Source: Symbioplanes lichenis (lineage in GTDB: Bacteria; Actinomycetota; Actinomycetes; Mycobacteriales; Micromonosporaceae). Taken from it: a DNA stretch of 64,000 nucleotides. A program made the translations under genes and the position numbers. Location: contig NZ_JAUZQD010000003.1 of assembly GCF_030709675.1 (NCBI RefSeq), positions 1 to 64,000 of the forward strand, given 5' to 3'. The notes beneath the pieces are model-generated. The model was not told where the DNA came from and searched no databases. It saw only the letters and a program-made list of their open reading frames with translations. Below are positions 16,817-25,725 of the stretch, one piece after another. Within the stretch, counting starts at the first letter, position 1. Each line of letters opens with the position of its first letter.

Positions 16817-18760
16817 GTGCTGCGGCTCACGAGCATCGAGATAGAAGGCTTCGGGCCCTTCGCCGAAAAGCAGACCATCACCTTCCCTTCCGGGCCAGGC
16901 GTGACGGTCATCTATGGCGAGAACATGCGAGGCAAGACTTCCTTGCTCAACGCTATCCGATACGCGTTTTTCGGCACGGTTCTGGGACGTGGATCCAGGG
17001 CCCAATGGCTCCACACCATCACGAACCGTGACCTTGCCGGCGAGGGGAAGTATGGCTTCCATGTCGCTTTGACGTTCAATTACGATGGGCATGACTACGA
17101 ACTGGTTCGTGAGTGCCGGCCGTCGGTTGTAGTTCCAAGCAATGACGACGACTACATGGATAGCGTCATGCTTCGACGAGGAAATACGATCCTCGGCCCG
17201 GCAGAGCGCAAGAAAGCACTCCAGCTAATCTTCCCCGACGAGGTTTCGCGCTTCTTTCTATTCGACGGTGAACTCCTCCAAGAGTATGAGGAGCTACTCA
17301 TCAACGAGAGCGACTCAGGCCGTAAGATTTCCGAAGCGATCGAACGTATCCTCGGCGTGCCAATCCTCAAGCGTGGCCGGGCGCACCTTACCCAACTGTC
17401 GGAGGACGCCGACAAGTTGGCGGCGCGCGAGGCATCGAAACGCCAGGAGACGCAAGCGCTCGGGACGGCGTTGCAGCAGGCAACGGAACAAAAAGAAGCC
17501 CATCAGGGCGAATTGGCACGCCTACAAAAGCAGCTTCAAGAGCTGACCAATCAAAAGACTGAGTACGAACAAGTTTTGCAGTCCATGCAGAAGTATTCCG
17601 GCCTGTTACAGGACCGCGATGAAGCGGAAGCCCGACTCGAACAGGCCCGTAAAGACGAAAAGAATTTTCAAAGCGATCTTCAGCGAGTTATGAGCGACTC
17701 GTGGAGATCGATTCTCCGTGAACCAGTCCGTGCGGCGCGAGAGCGCGCCGAGGGCGAGGTCAGGTCCGAGTTTGACAACCTCCTAGTAGCTTTGAGAGCT
17801 AAGGCGATCGCGGAGCGGCGCTGTGAAGTCTGCGGTCAGGATGTCGACGGTCACACCTCCACCATCCTCCAGCAGGCGCTCCCGCATGGCGCCGAAGCGC
17901 ATGCCGAATGGGCACCCGTTACATCCACGGCCATGACGAGACTGTCGGATCTCAATCGCTTCAGAGATACAGACAACATTGGAGAAATTCAGCAACTATG
18001 GAGGCGGATCCAGAACCTCAAGCTAGAACAGATCACCCTCCAGGATCGCATCTCCGACCTTACGACGGCGCTGGCAGACTCTGACCCCGACACGGTCCGC
18101 AGGTCGAGAGCCAATTATGCCGAAGTTATCGAAAGAATGGCCGTCATAAAAAGGGCCATCGACGAAGAAAAGAAGAAGATCGACGAAACCGATCACAGTA
18201 TCCAACGCTTGACCAAGCGCCTCGAAGCCTCGGGAACTTCCGACCTTCGAGCGGGTCAGGTAAGAGCGAAGATGCTGCGCGAAGCCGCTGAAGTTTTCGG
18301 TGGTGCGGTTGAAGCCTACAAAACAAAACTTCGCGCTCGCGTCGAAGATTCTGCTTCGAGTTTTTTCCTTTCGATGACCACAGAAAAGCTTGACTATGTA
18401 GGCCTAACTATCAATGAAAGCTACGGCCTTACCATTCGGCACCGCGATGGCAAGGCCGAAGAAGCTCGCTCTGCTGGTGCGGAGCACGTTGTCGCGCTAG
18501 CTCTCATGGGAGCACTGCAGAACAACGCTCCTCTGCGCGGCCCGATTGTCATGGACTCGCCATTCGGGCGCCTAGACGAAAACCATACCGCGAATGTTGT
18601 GAGCACTCTGCCTAAAATGGCGGAACAAGTCGTGCTGATGGTCTACGAGGCCGAAGTTGGAATCAAAAGAGTTCGCGAGCTTCTGGGCGCTGACTTGGTG
18701 CGAGAGTATCGTTTGGAACGAAAATCTGCCCGCCGCACCAACGTCCGTGAAGTAAGGTAG
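16817..18760 (+). CDS. DndD-like SMC/RecN-type ATPase with zinc-hook-like CxxC
   Basis: 647 residues, the length of DndD. Head half 1 has a Walker A variant (YGENMRGKTSLLNAIRYAFF) and RFFLFDGELLQEYEELL, a DndD-typical segment. A long coiled coil (about 190-290 and 395-480) is interrupted by RRCEVCGQDVDGHT, a CxxC hook motif. Head half 2 carries the signature region (RSAGAEHVVALALMGAL) and Walker B PIVMDSPFGRLDENH. DndD is the ATPase that works with DndC and DndE in DNA phosphorothioation, but no DndC sulfurtransferase, DndB or cysteine desulfurase is found nearby. Here it more likely drives a sulfur-independent sensing or restriction step. GTG start, 2 bp after the small gene. Confidence 0.85.
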   Translation: MLRLTSIEIEGFGPFAEKQTITFPSGPGVTVIYGENMRGKTSLLNAIRYAFFGTVLGRGSRAQWLHTITNRDLAGEGKYGFHVALTFNYDGHDYELVRECRPSVVVPSNDDDYMDSVMLRRGNTILGPAERKKALQLIFPDEVSRFFLFDGELLQEYEELLINESDSGRKISEAIERILGVPILKRGRAHLTQLSEDADKLAAREASKRQETQALGTALQQATEQKEAHQGELARLQKQLQELTNQKTEYEQVLQSMQKYSGLLQDRDEAEARLEQARKDEKNFQSDLQRVMSDSWRSILREPVRAARERAEGEVRSEFDNLLVALRAKAIAERRCEVCGQDVDGHTSTILQQALPHGAEAHAEWAPVTSTAMTRLSDLNRFRDTDNIGEIQQLWRRIQNLKLEQITLQDRISDLTTALADSDPDTVRRSRANYAEVIERMAVIKRAIDEEKKKIDETDHSIQRLTKRLEASGTSDLRAGQVRAKMLREAAEVFGGAVEAYKTKLRARVEDSASSFFLSMTTEKLDYVGLTINESYGLTIRHRDGKAEEARSAGAEHVVALALMGALQNNAPLRGPIVMDSPFGRLDENHTANVVSTLPKMAEQVVLMVYEAEVGIKRVRELLGADLVREYRLERKSARRTNVREVR

Positions 18761-18766
18761 GGGGAT

Positions 18767-19111
18767 ATGGATCGCGATCGGGAAAGCATCGGCCTTACCA
18801 GCCAATCTCAGGTCTACCTGACCGAGATTGAGGACCGCGGTTGGTTCCTCGAGGGACAGGACATCGCCCGGTTCAGCCTCGCCTATGCCGTCCGCTCCAA
18901 GATCGGCGAGGGGTCTACCTCGGGCACGGAAACACGGTGGGCCGCCGGCAACTTCGACAAGACCGGCGAGATTCGGGCGCTACTCTCGGCGCTGTATCCG
19001 GACTGTCAAACCCCTGTGCGCCTCATGGAACACCTAGTCAATGAAGGACTCAGGATGGTTGCCGCGAGGGCTCGAACGGAGGACCTCGGGCCCGCCGACC
19101 TCATGGACTAG
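18767..19111 (+). CDS. DndE-like small protein (114 aa)
   Basis: A 114-residue protein starting 6 bp after the DndD-like ATPase, preceded by GTAGGGGGA. Its layout resembles DndE: a first helix after GLTSQSQVYLTEI, a second hydrophobic helix DIARFSLAYAVRSKIGEG, a W-x-x-x-NFDKTGEI turn comparable with the TLTGEYD region of DndE, a helix RALLSALY, and LMEHLVNEGLRMV near the end. DndE is a small helical protein that binds nicked DNA and partners DndD. The resemblance is by pattern and gene order, not a computed alignment. It is the last gene of the operon. Confidence 0.65.
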   Translation: MDRDRESIGLTSQSQVYLTEIEDRGWFLEGQDIARFSLAYAVRSKIGEGSTSGTETRWAAGNFDKTGEIRALLSALYPDCQTPVRLMEHLVNEGLRMVAARARTEDLGPADLMD

Positions 19112-19539
19112 AACTAATACGCGGAGCGTGGGCGCAGTCGACCCCAAAGCGATCGATCGTCAGGCGCCATAACCTCAGACCCATCCAGATCGGGGCCTTT
19201 GAGGTTGACTCTGCTGGTCTGCGAGACCAGTATTCGCTGCCTCCTGCCCGATTATTACCCGGACCGAATGTGAGCTAGCAAGTCTCCTGCCACGTGTAGT
19301 AAGGCCGAAGCCGGTGCCCATGTCTCGGCCTCGGACACCCATGCCTGTGAAGTCGGCGGTGATCACCACTGCCGTTGGATCGATGGGGACTCGACTCCCA
19401 CGTCGGGAACTCGGGAGCTGCGCCCAGCGGCAGCGGGCGAGCCCGGTCAGCAATTCCGCGACGGCCACGGCTGATCAGCGAGCGACGTGAGTTGCCGCTT
19501 GCTCACGCAGCCGCCGGAGATCGCGCTCGAGATCCACGG
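19112..19539. other. Intergenic stretch between the two defence modules
   Basis: No reading frame with recognisable features. Its base composition rises back toward the host average compared with the preceding operon. It may hold the module A terminator, but no clear hairpin with a T run was seen. Confidence 0.4.
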
Positions 19540-19839
19540 TCACGTTGCTGGACCCTTCTCGAGGCCCAGGCGTTTTAGTGCCCAACTCGGCAACACCCCG
19601 CCATGGTGGGAGACGTGCACGCACAGCTCTTCTGAGCCGTAGCCGCCTGGAACACCCTCACCCACCGCAGCCCAGAAAGCCTTCGAGTCGGGCATGTGTC
19701 CGCTTGCGGCGTACCAGGCCGTCACCTCGGGATGCTCGGCGCGAAGAGCTTCAAGGCCGGCGGCGGCCAGCCCGCGGCGTTGGTATCGCTCGTCGGTATA
19801 GGGTCGGTCGACCCACCCAATGTGGCAGTACGGGCACAC
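19540..19839 (-). pseudogene. GNAT-type acetyltransferase fragment
   Basis: The 99-residue minus-strand frame reads VDRPYTDERYQRRGLAAAGL, the acetyl-CoA-binding R-R-G-L/x-A pattern and helix of GNAT enzymes, followed by SKAFWAAVGEGVPGGYGSEE. The N-terminal half of the fold (strands 1-3) is absent, so this is probably a 5'-truncated remnant. It separates the Dnd-like operon from the Gabija pair. Confidence 0.55.
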
Positions 19840-20131
19840 GGGCCTATTAACCAGAGCGGCTGACGGATGAATCGCCAGGGAGTCGCGCTAAGCCCGGGAA
19901 AAATTCGAGCTGCGGCAAGCTGCCGTCATCACATGCTGCGGAAGGCCAGCCCTCGCCGAGCCGAAAGATCGGACGCCGGCTCGATCTGCCGCACCGCCGA
20001 GAAGTGGTACGTCAGGGTGATCTCGACCTGCCCGGCAATCGATGCCGCTAGGCTGCGGGCGCGTCAAGCCAGCGCGGCCCGGCTGGGCGATGTCGTGAGA
20101 AGCGATCTGCCGGAAAGGTGAGCGAGCGCCG

Positions 20132-22054
20132 ATGAAGATCAAGACGTTGCGGCTGAGCAATTTCCAATCGTTCGGTCCAGAGCCGACGGTCATCGAGCTC
20201 GGAGAACTGACCTATGTCCTCGGCCCGAACGGCGCCGGCAAAACCGCCGTGCTCGAAGCTCTCTCGCGTCTGTTCAGCCCGCTGGAGGCCCAGCGTAAGG
20301 TCCGCGTCGAGGACTTCCATGTGCCGATCGACCAGAGCGCGGGCGACGTGCAGACCGCGGAGCCGAGCCTATGGCTGGAGGTCGACGCTGAGTTCCCGGA
20401 GGCGGGAGCCGAGGGCCAGCACGCTTCGGTCGCTCCGAACTTCTCGCATATGGCGATTGACGACGCGGACGGGATTCCGCGCATCCGCGTGCGGCTGACG
20501 GCCACGCTCGCCGCCGACGGCGTCATCGACGAGAAGATCCAATACGTGCTGGCAGCCGATGACACCGGCGAGCCCGTCGAACGTGCCGAGATGTCGCGCT
20601 ACGACCGCAGGAACATCGAGGTGCACTATCTGCCTGCCCGCCGCGACCCGGCTGACCACATCTCCTACACCACGGCCTCGCTTATCGGGCGGATGCTGCG
20701 CGCCGCCGACTGGACGACCGAACGGCAGACGCTGAGCAACCTGACCGATCAGATCACCGCATCGCTCGCCGCCAACGCCGCGGTGGCCGGCATCGGCGTC
20801 CAGCTGACCGGCGAGTGGCAGGGCATGCACAGCGGAGCTCACTTTAAAGACCCCTCGATCGCGTTCGGGCGCGGCGACCTGGAAGGCGTGCTGCGCCAGC
20901 TCACCGTGATGTTCTCGCCCTCGCACAGCGGCACGCCGCTGCCGTTCGACCGGCTCAGCGACGGGCAGAAGTCGTTGCTCTACATCTCACTCGTGCTCGC
21001 CTGGCAGTCGCTGGCCAGGCAGGTGCTCGACGGCACAGAGACCTCCCTCGATCCGGACCGCCTGCGACCACCGGTACACACCGTCATCGCCTTGGAGGAG
21101 CCGGAGAACAGCCTCGCGCCGCAGTATCTCGGCCGGATCATCCGGCAACTGCGCCGGGCCACCTCGCACGGGGACGTCCAATCCCTCATCGCCACCCACG
21201 CGCCGGCCCTGCTGCGCCGCGTCGACCCCCACGCGATCTGCTTTCTGCGGCTGAACGCGGTGCGGGAGACGACCGTGCACCGCATCCTGCTTCCCACCGC
21301 CGACCAAGAGGCCGCCAAGTACGTCCGGGAGGCGGTCCAAGCCTACCCCGAACTTTACTTCTCCCGGTACGTCGTGCTCGGCGAGGGCGACAGCGAGCAG
21401 GTCGTCATGCCCCGGGTCCTGGCCGCCGCGGGCATCGCCGAGGACGACGCGTCGGTATCGGTCGTCCCGCTCGGTGGCCGGCACGTCAATCACTTTTGGC
21501 GACTGCTCAACGAGCTGCAGATCCCGCACGCCACCCTGCTCGACCTCGACAGCGGCCGCTTCCAGGGTGGTTGGGGCCGAGTGCGTAACGCCCTGAAGCA
21601 GTACAACAAGGTCAAGCCTGGGACCTACCCGAAAGACAAGATCGATGCCCTCCCCGCATGGGATGACGACCGCGATTTTCCGACATTCAAAGAAGGCCGG
21701 GGAGCCCTCTGGTCCCTGGAACAGCGCGGTGTCTTCTTCTCCAACCCGGTAGATCTCGACCTGATGATGCTCGAGGCCTACCCCGACGCCTACGACACCG
21801 ACCCGGCCCACCCGGACGACAAGACGATCGTCGCCGTGCTCGGCAAGAGCCACACCAACGAGAGCCGCCTGCCCGATGAGGCGTTCCAGCTCTTCGACGC
21901 TTACCACGACAAGTTCGACCTCGCCAGCAAACCCGCCTCCCACCTGGGCGCGCTGGCAGAACTGAGCGACCAGGAACTACTGGACGACCTGCCCGAGGTT
22001 CTCGAGCGGTTGGTGGAACACGTACGGGCGAATCTCGACGGGCTACCAGAATGA
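20132..22054 (+). CDS. gajA: Gabija protein GajA: OLD-family ATPase with TOPRIM nuclease
   Basis: 640 residues. The ABC-type ATPase half shows Walker A GPNGAGKT near residue 33, the signature RLSDGQKSLLYISLVL, Walker B VIALEEPENSLAPQ and an H-loop IATHAP. The TOPRIM domain follows from about residue 415: VVLGEGDSEQVVMPRV with the catalytic Glu, then HATLLDLDSGRF with the D-x-D pair. This is the OLD-type architecture of GajA, the sequence-specific DNA-nicking component of Gabija anti-phage systems, held inactive by nucleotides until phage replication depletes them. It overlaps the helicase gene by 4 bp (ATGA), the class-2 OLD arrangement. Start ATG 20132 begins directly at the conserved MKIKTLRLSNFQSFG. 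Confidence 0.9.
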   Translation: MKIKTLRLSNFQSFGPEPTVIELGELTYVLGPNGAGKTAVLEALSRLFSPLEAQRKVRVEDFHVPIDQSAGDVQTAEPSLWLEVDAEFPEAGAEGQHASVAPNFSHMAIDDADGIPRIRVRLTATLAADGVIDEKIQYVLAADDTGEPVERAEMSRYDRRNIEVHYLPARRDPADHISYTTASLIGRMLRAADWTTERQTLSNLTDQITASLAANAAVAGIGVQLTGEWQGMHSGAHFKDPSIAFGRGDLEGVLRQLTVMFSPSHSGTPLPFDRLSDGQKSLLYISLVLAWQSLARQVLDGTETSLDPDRLRPPVHTVIALEEPENSLAPQYLGRIIRQLRRATSHGDVQSLIATHAPALLRRVDPHAICFLRLNAVRETTVHRILLPTADQEAAKYVREAVQAYPELYFSRYVVLGEGDSEQVVMPRVLAAAGIAEDDASVSVVPLGGRHVNHFWRLLNELQIPHATLLDLDSGRFQGGWGRVRNALKQYNKVKPGTYPKDKIDALPAWDDDRDFPTFKEGRGALWSLEQRGVFFSNPVDLDLMMLEAYPDAYDTDPAHPDDKTIVAVLGKSHTNESRLPDEAFQLFDAYHDKFDLASKPASHLGALAELSDQELLDDLPEVLERLVEHVRANLDGLPE

Positions 22055-23712
22055 TCCGCCCCGAGCAATGGCATCCGGTCGGCGGCCTGGTCCTGGAACC
22101 GAACGCGATGACGGCCGCCACCATGTCCGACGAGAACGTCGTTGTCTCGGCTGGGCCGGGGGCGGGAAAGACGGAACTGCTCGCCCAGCGGGCGGACTTC
22201 GTTTTGCGCACAGGCCAATGTCACTACCCGCGCCGGATTCTCGCGGTCTCATTCAAGGTCGACGCCGCCCGAAATCTGCGCGAGCGCATTCGAGAACGGT
22301 CCGGGCCGCAACTCGCGGCCAGGTTCGACAGCCTCACCTTCCACGCCTTCGCCAAGCGCCTGATCGACAATTTCCGGCCCGCGCTGACCGGACTGAATGC
22401 CCTAGACCCGGACTATCGGATCGATCCCGATAACCGGGTAGCCCGCCGCCAGATCACCTTCGCCGACCTGGTGCCGCTGGCTTTGGAGATCATCGAGACC
22501 AATGCCTACGCCCGCGAAGGTCTCCGCCAGACATACAGCCATGTCTTCCTCGACGAATTCCAGGACTGCACCAGCCAGCAGTACCGGCTGATCAAGGCGG
22601 CGTTCGGCCAATCCGCCGCCGTCCTGACAGCCGTGGGCGACACCAAGCAGCGAATCATGGCCTGGGCCGGCGCACTCGACGGCGTGCTGAGGACCTTCGC
22701 CACGGACTTCGCCGCCACGTCGCTTCCGCTCTACCAAAACCGGCGTTCCGCATCACGTCTGCGCCGGATGCAGAACCGGATGATCGCCTACATGGATCCC
22801 GCAGCGGTCAGCCCCGCCGAGGACCTGACCGGCGACGGCGGCGTCATCGATGTGCTGGCCTTCGACACCGACAACGACGAAGCACAAGAGGTCGCGGACC
22901 TTATCGAAAACTGGCTGGCCGAAGGCACGGCGCCGCGCGAGATCGCTGTCCTCGTGCGTCAGCAACCACACCTCGTCGCGGCAACACTCGGTGACGTGCT
23001 CACCGACCGCGGCATTCCATTCCGCAACGACCAAGAAAGCCAGGACCTCACCGCGGAGCCGGCCGCTGCCCTGGTGTTTAACTTCATCCGGGTGATCGCC
23101 GACGACCGGCGACCTGACGCCTACGCCGAACTGATCCGGATGGCGAACCCCATGAGCGCCTCCGAGGACGAGGCCGCCAGGTTCGACAGCCAACTCAAAC
23201 GGACCCTGCGCGAAGCCCGCTCCACCGTCCGCAATCCCGCGTTCAAGGTCAACCACCCCGCCGCGTGGAGACACCTCGTCGACGAGTTCCTCCAACTGGT
23301 GTCGCGACCAGTTCTGACCGCACTGTCACCTGGGTACCAGCAGGGCACACGGCTCGACGACCTGATCGAGCAAGCCTTTGACGCCTTCAGCAGAGAGCTC
23401 GCCATTGACGGAGAGTCCGTCCAAGCGCTCAGACGGCTATCGGAAGCCGACGCCATCCGTTTCCTCACGATCCACAAGTGCAAGGGTTTGGAGTTCGAGA
23501 AAGTCGTCGTTCTCGGCGTGGAAGAACAACTCTTCTGGGGCAGCGACCCGACAACCATCATGTCCGAGTTCTTCGTGGCGATATCTCGCGCGAAGCACCA
23601 CCTTCTTCTGACCTACGCCGAGTACCGCGAGCGCCCGGCGAGAGCCACGAGGCGATGGGATGAGTGGCGTACGCCCCACGAACAACTGCTGGGCTTCGCT
23701 CAGGACGACTAG
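22051..23712 (+). CDS. gajB: Gabija protein GajB: UvrD-like superfamily 1 helicase
   Basis: 553 residues with SF1A helicase motifs in order: Walker A SAGPGAGKTELLAQRA, motif Ia/Ib region LTFHAFAKRLI, motif II FLDEFQDCTSQQ, motif III GDTKQRIMAWAGA, motif IV QNRRSASRLRR, motif V LTIHKCKGLEFEKVVVLG and motif VI FVAISRAKHH. It is shorter than UvrD or PcrA and lacks a long 2B insertion, as in GajB. In Gabija the helicase senses DNA termini and activates GajA. The start overlaps the gajA stop. Known Gabija pairs are common in Gram-positive genomes; this is an actinobacterial representative carried by an island. Confidence 0.9.
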   Translation: MIRPEQWHPVGGLVLEPNAMTAATMSDENVVVSAGPGAGKTELLAQRADFVLRTGQCHYPRRILAVSFKVDAARNLRERIRERSGPQLAARFDSLTFHAFAKRLIDNFRPALTGLNALDPDYRIDPDNRVARRQITFADLVPLALEIIETNAYAREGLRQTYSHVFLDEFQDCTSQQYRLIKAAFGQSAAVLTAVGDTKQRIMAWAGALDGVLRTFATDFAATSLPLYQNRRSASRLRRMQNRMIAYMDPAAVSPAEDLTGDGGVIDVLAFDTDNDEAQEVADLIENWLAEGTAPREIAVLVRQQPHLVAATLGDVLTDRGIPFRNDQESQDLTAEPAAALVFNFIRVIADDRRPDAYAELIRMANPMSASEDEAARFDSQLKRTLREARSTVRNPAFKVNHPAAWRHLVDEFLQLVSRPVLTALSPGYQQGTRLDDLIEQAFDAFSRELAIDGESVQALRRLSEADAIRFLTIHKCKGLEFEKVVVLGVEEQLFWGSDPTTIMSEFFVAISRAKHHLLLTYAEYRERPARATRRWDEWRTPHEQLLGFAQDD

Positions 23713-24340
23713 CAAACCGACTACCTTGGACAGCGCGACTCTGCCGACAGGTCATCGGCGCGAAGGCTCGGGCGGTGTCCAATTTCGATGCGATTGGTCA
23801 GGATCCGGTGACAGGGTTGTCTGGTTTTCGGCTAGAGATAGGCCGTGGCCCTGGCGGGATCCGTATGCAAACAAAGCGAGGCGCCTTCACCACGGCGGAG
23901 GCCGCGAGCACCGAGTGCAATGGCTGTGCCGGCGACCTCGGATGCGCTGCATCCGAGACCGCGGCTGAGAGCCGATGTGCTGCGGTAAGGGAGCATCGTT
24001 AGGACTGCCGATATGGACTCGGGGCCCCGCGTGAAATCGGCGGAAGGAAATTCTCGCAGGAGGGGAAATGCGATGAAGGCTGGTGCGAGTCAAGGGGTCG
24101 CTCCGATGCCGGTGTAGTACGCCGCTCGTTGTCCAAAATCTGCTCGTCGGAGTTGCTGCGAGACACAGGCAACACGTCTAGGAAAACCCATTTGAGAGAA
24201 CCTGGGCGGCGAAACCGCAGGTAGAGTTGTTGTGGTTGGCTCGGCAGTAGGTGGTTGGTAGCGACACCTTTACTCGGCCTGGTATGCTTATCAGTGACCT
24301 GGTAAAACGTTTGTTAGCACGTCGCTGGGCCCTCTAAATG
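23713..24340. other. Right end of the island, no supported gene
   Basis: Between gajB and attR no frame has recognisable protein features. Close to attR a CCTGGTA word is repeated (24279-24285 and 24298-24304). Short direct repeats next to an att site could be integrase arm-binding sites, but this is only suggestive. Confidence 0.4.
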
Positions 24341-24385
24341 CTGGGGGTCAAGGGGTCGCAGGTTCAAATCCTGTCAGCCCGACAG
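24341..24385 (+). other. attR: right 45-bp attachment repeat
   Basis: An exact copy of 3888-3932: the 3' part of tRNA-Pro from the anticodon loop onward, including TTCAAAT and CAGCCCG. It lacks the 5' half of the tRNA, so it is not a gene. It marks the right boundary of the island and joins the original chromosomal sequence downstream of the tRNA. Confidence 0.93.
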
Positions 24386-24407
24386 TTGTGATGTCTCAAG
24401 ACATCGG

Positions 24408-24447
24408 AAACGCCCTGACCTACGAAGTTGTAGGTCTGGGCGTTTTG
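24408..24447 (+). terminator. Rho-independent terminator, originally that of tRNA-Pro
   Basis: Arms 24408-24423 and 24430-24445 form a 16-bp stem with one mismatch around a 6-base loop, ending in GTTTTGTTT. It lies 23 bp after attR, where the terminator of the uninterrupted tRNA gene would be. It also overlaps the end of the minus-strand IS481 remnant. Confidence 0.7.
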
Positions 24448-25394
24448 TTTGTGCGGGTGGGGCCGGGTGGCTGGCCGGTGGGCTGGTAGTCGCGGTCGGG
24501 GTCGATGGTGAGCTCGCGCAGGAGTTCGCCGGTGGCGGCGTCGAGGACGCGGACGTCGAGGTCCTGGACGAGCAGCAGGACGTAGGTTTCGGCGTAGGTT
24601 TTGCCGATGCCGATGTGGCGCAGCCGACCGGCGACGCGCAGGGTGACGGTGCCGGCTTTGCTGATCTTGTCTTTGCGGACCCGGTCGTGGCTGGTGCTGG
24701 TGTTGGTGCCGGGGGTGGCTTTCGGTCGGTCGTGATAGGCGGCGGCCGGGGTGGTGCGGTGCGTGAGAGATCGGTGCGGGCGGCGGTGATTGTTTCGTCG
24801 ATGAATGCGTCGATCAGTGTTTGTAGCTGTGTGATGGTTGCGGGTTGTGGTTGGTGGGATCGCAGCCAGAGTTTCAGGGTTTGGTGGAAGCGTTCGACTT
24901 TGCGCCCGGGTGGTGGGATGGTTCGGGCGTGAGTTCTTCTGCACGATGTTCAGACGGTGTAGTTCGTGTTCCAGGCCGTTGCGTCCGCGGCTGCCGCGTC
25001 GGCTTCCGCCGGACAGGCGGGTGGCGAACACCATGCCGTTGTCGGTCAGCGTGGAGGCCGGAGTCCCATAGGTGGTAACGGTTTCACGGAACGCGAGCAG
25101 GACGACGGGGCCAGTGACGCGCCGGTTGGCGGTGACGCTGAGGGCGTATCGGGAATGGTCATCGATCCAGCACAGGATTTCGACATCGTTGCCGGGACGG
25201 GTGTCGGGCCGGGTGAGCCGGTAATGGGTGAAGTCGGCTTGCCGGCATTCGTTGGGTTGTTCGACGGCGAAGCGGATGTAAGACGATTTCGGCCGTTTGG
25301 CCGGCTCTGGAACAACCACTGGTACGCCGGCTCGGAAGTGCGTAGGTAGTGCGATCCGCACCGCCTTGTATCTCATCGCACAGATCTCCAGCAA
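24420..25394 (-). pseudogene. IS481-family transposase remnant
   Basis: The minus strand reads as the second half of an IS481 DDE integrase-core transposase: VVVPEPAKRPKSSYIRFAVE, EQPNECRQADFTHYRL with the first Asp, CWIDDHSRYALSVTANRRVT, and LTDNGMVFATRL with the second Asp. The frame slips after SRPNHPTT; an Arg/Pro/Thr-rich shadow replaces the segment that should carry the catalytic Glu, which is readable in another frame. The N-terminal helix-turn-helix half is missing. It lies directly outside the island's right boundary. Confidence 0.78.
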
Positions 25395-25725
25395 CTTCCG
25401 TATCGCACCAGCGGGGTACAGAAATCGGCGTGTTCCAGCGAGAAAGACTTGGGGACCTGCAGGTGGCTGAGATCAACCGGTACGAAGCGGGCCCGCCTGG
25501 ACGGACGAGGTGTCAGGACCGGCCGCAATGCTGACAGCCGAATGGAGGAGCCGCTCGTTGGCGAGGTATCCCGGCTCGACTGTCAGCGTCTTGTACGAGT
25601 CTCGGTGAGATCGTAGCTGGGAGGACTCCACCGAACCTGCCGCGGTATGGCCACGCGCGGGCCGGCAAAGCGGTGACGACGAGGCGGGGTAGTGACGCCC
25701 GGGTCGATCCTTCTAGCATCGGTCG
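25395..25725. other. Intergenic stretch beside the IS remnant
   Basis: No supported gene. It probably contains debris of the lost transposase N-terminus and the upstream region of the lipoprotein gene. No clear promoter pair was identified. Confidence 0.4.

Noticed and set aside
13182..19111. Calling the operon a standard Dnd phosphorothioation system
   Set aside because: DndC, DndB and a cysteine desulfurase are not found, and an adenine methyltransferase takes their place.
13182..19111. Calling the operon DISARM or BREX
   Set aside because: No DUF1998 protein (DrmB), no PglZ or BrxC/BrxL; the PLD is fused to the helicase rather than separate as in DrmC.
20987..21943. Minus-strand frame opposite gajA
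   Set aside because: Val/Gly-rich shadow without motifs; gajA on the other strand has all ATPase and TOPRIM motifs.
24341..24385. Second tRNA-Pro gene
   Set aside because: Only the 3' part from the anticodon loop is present; there is no acceptor 5' strand or D arm. It is the attR copy.
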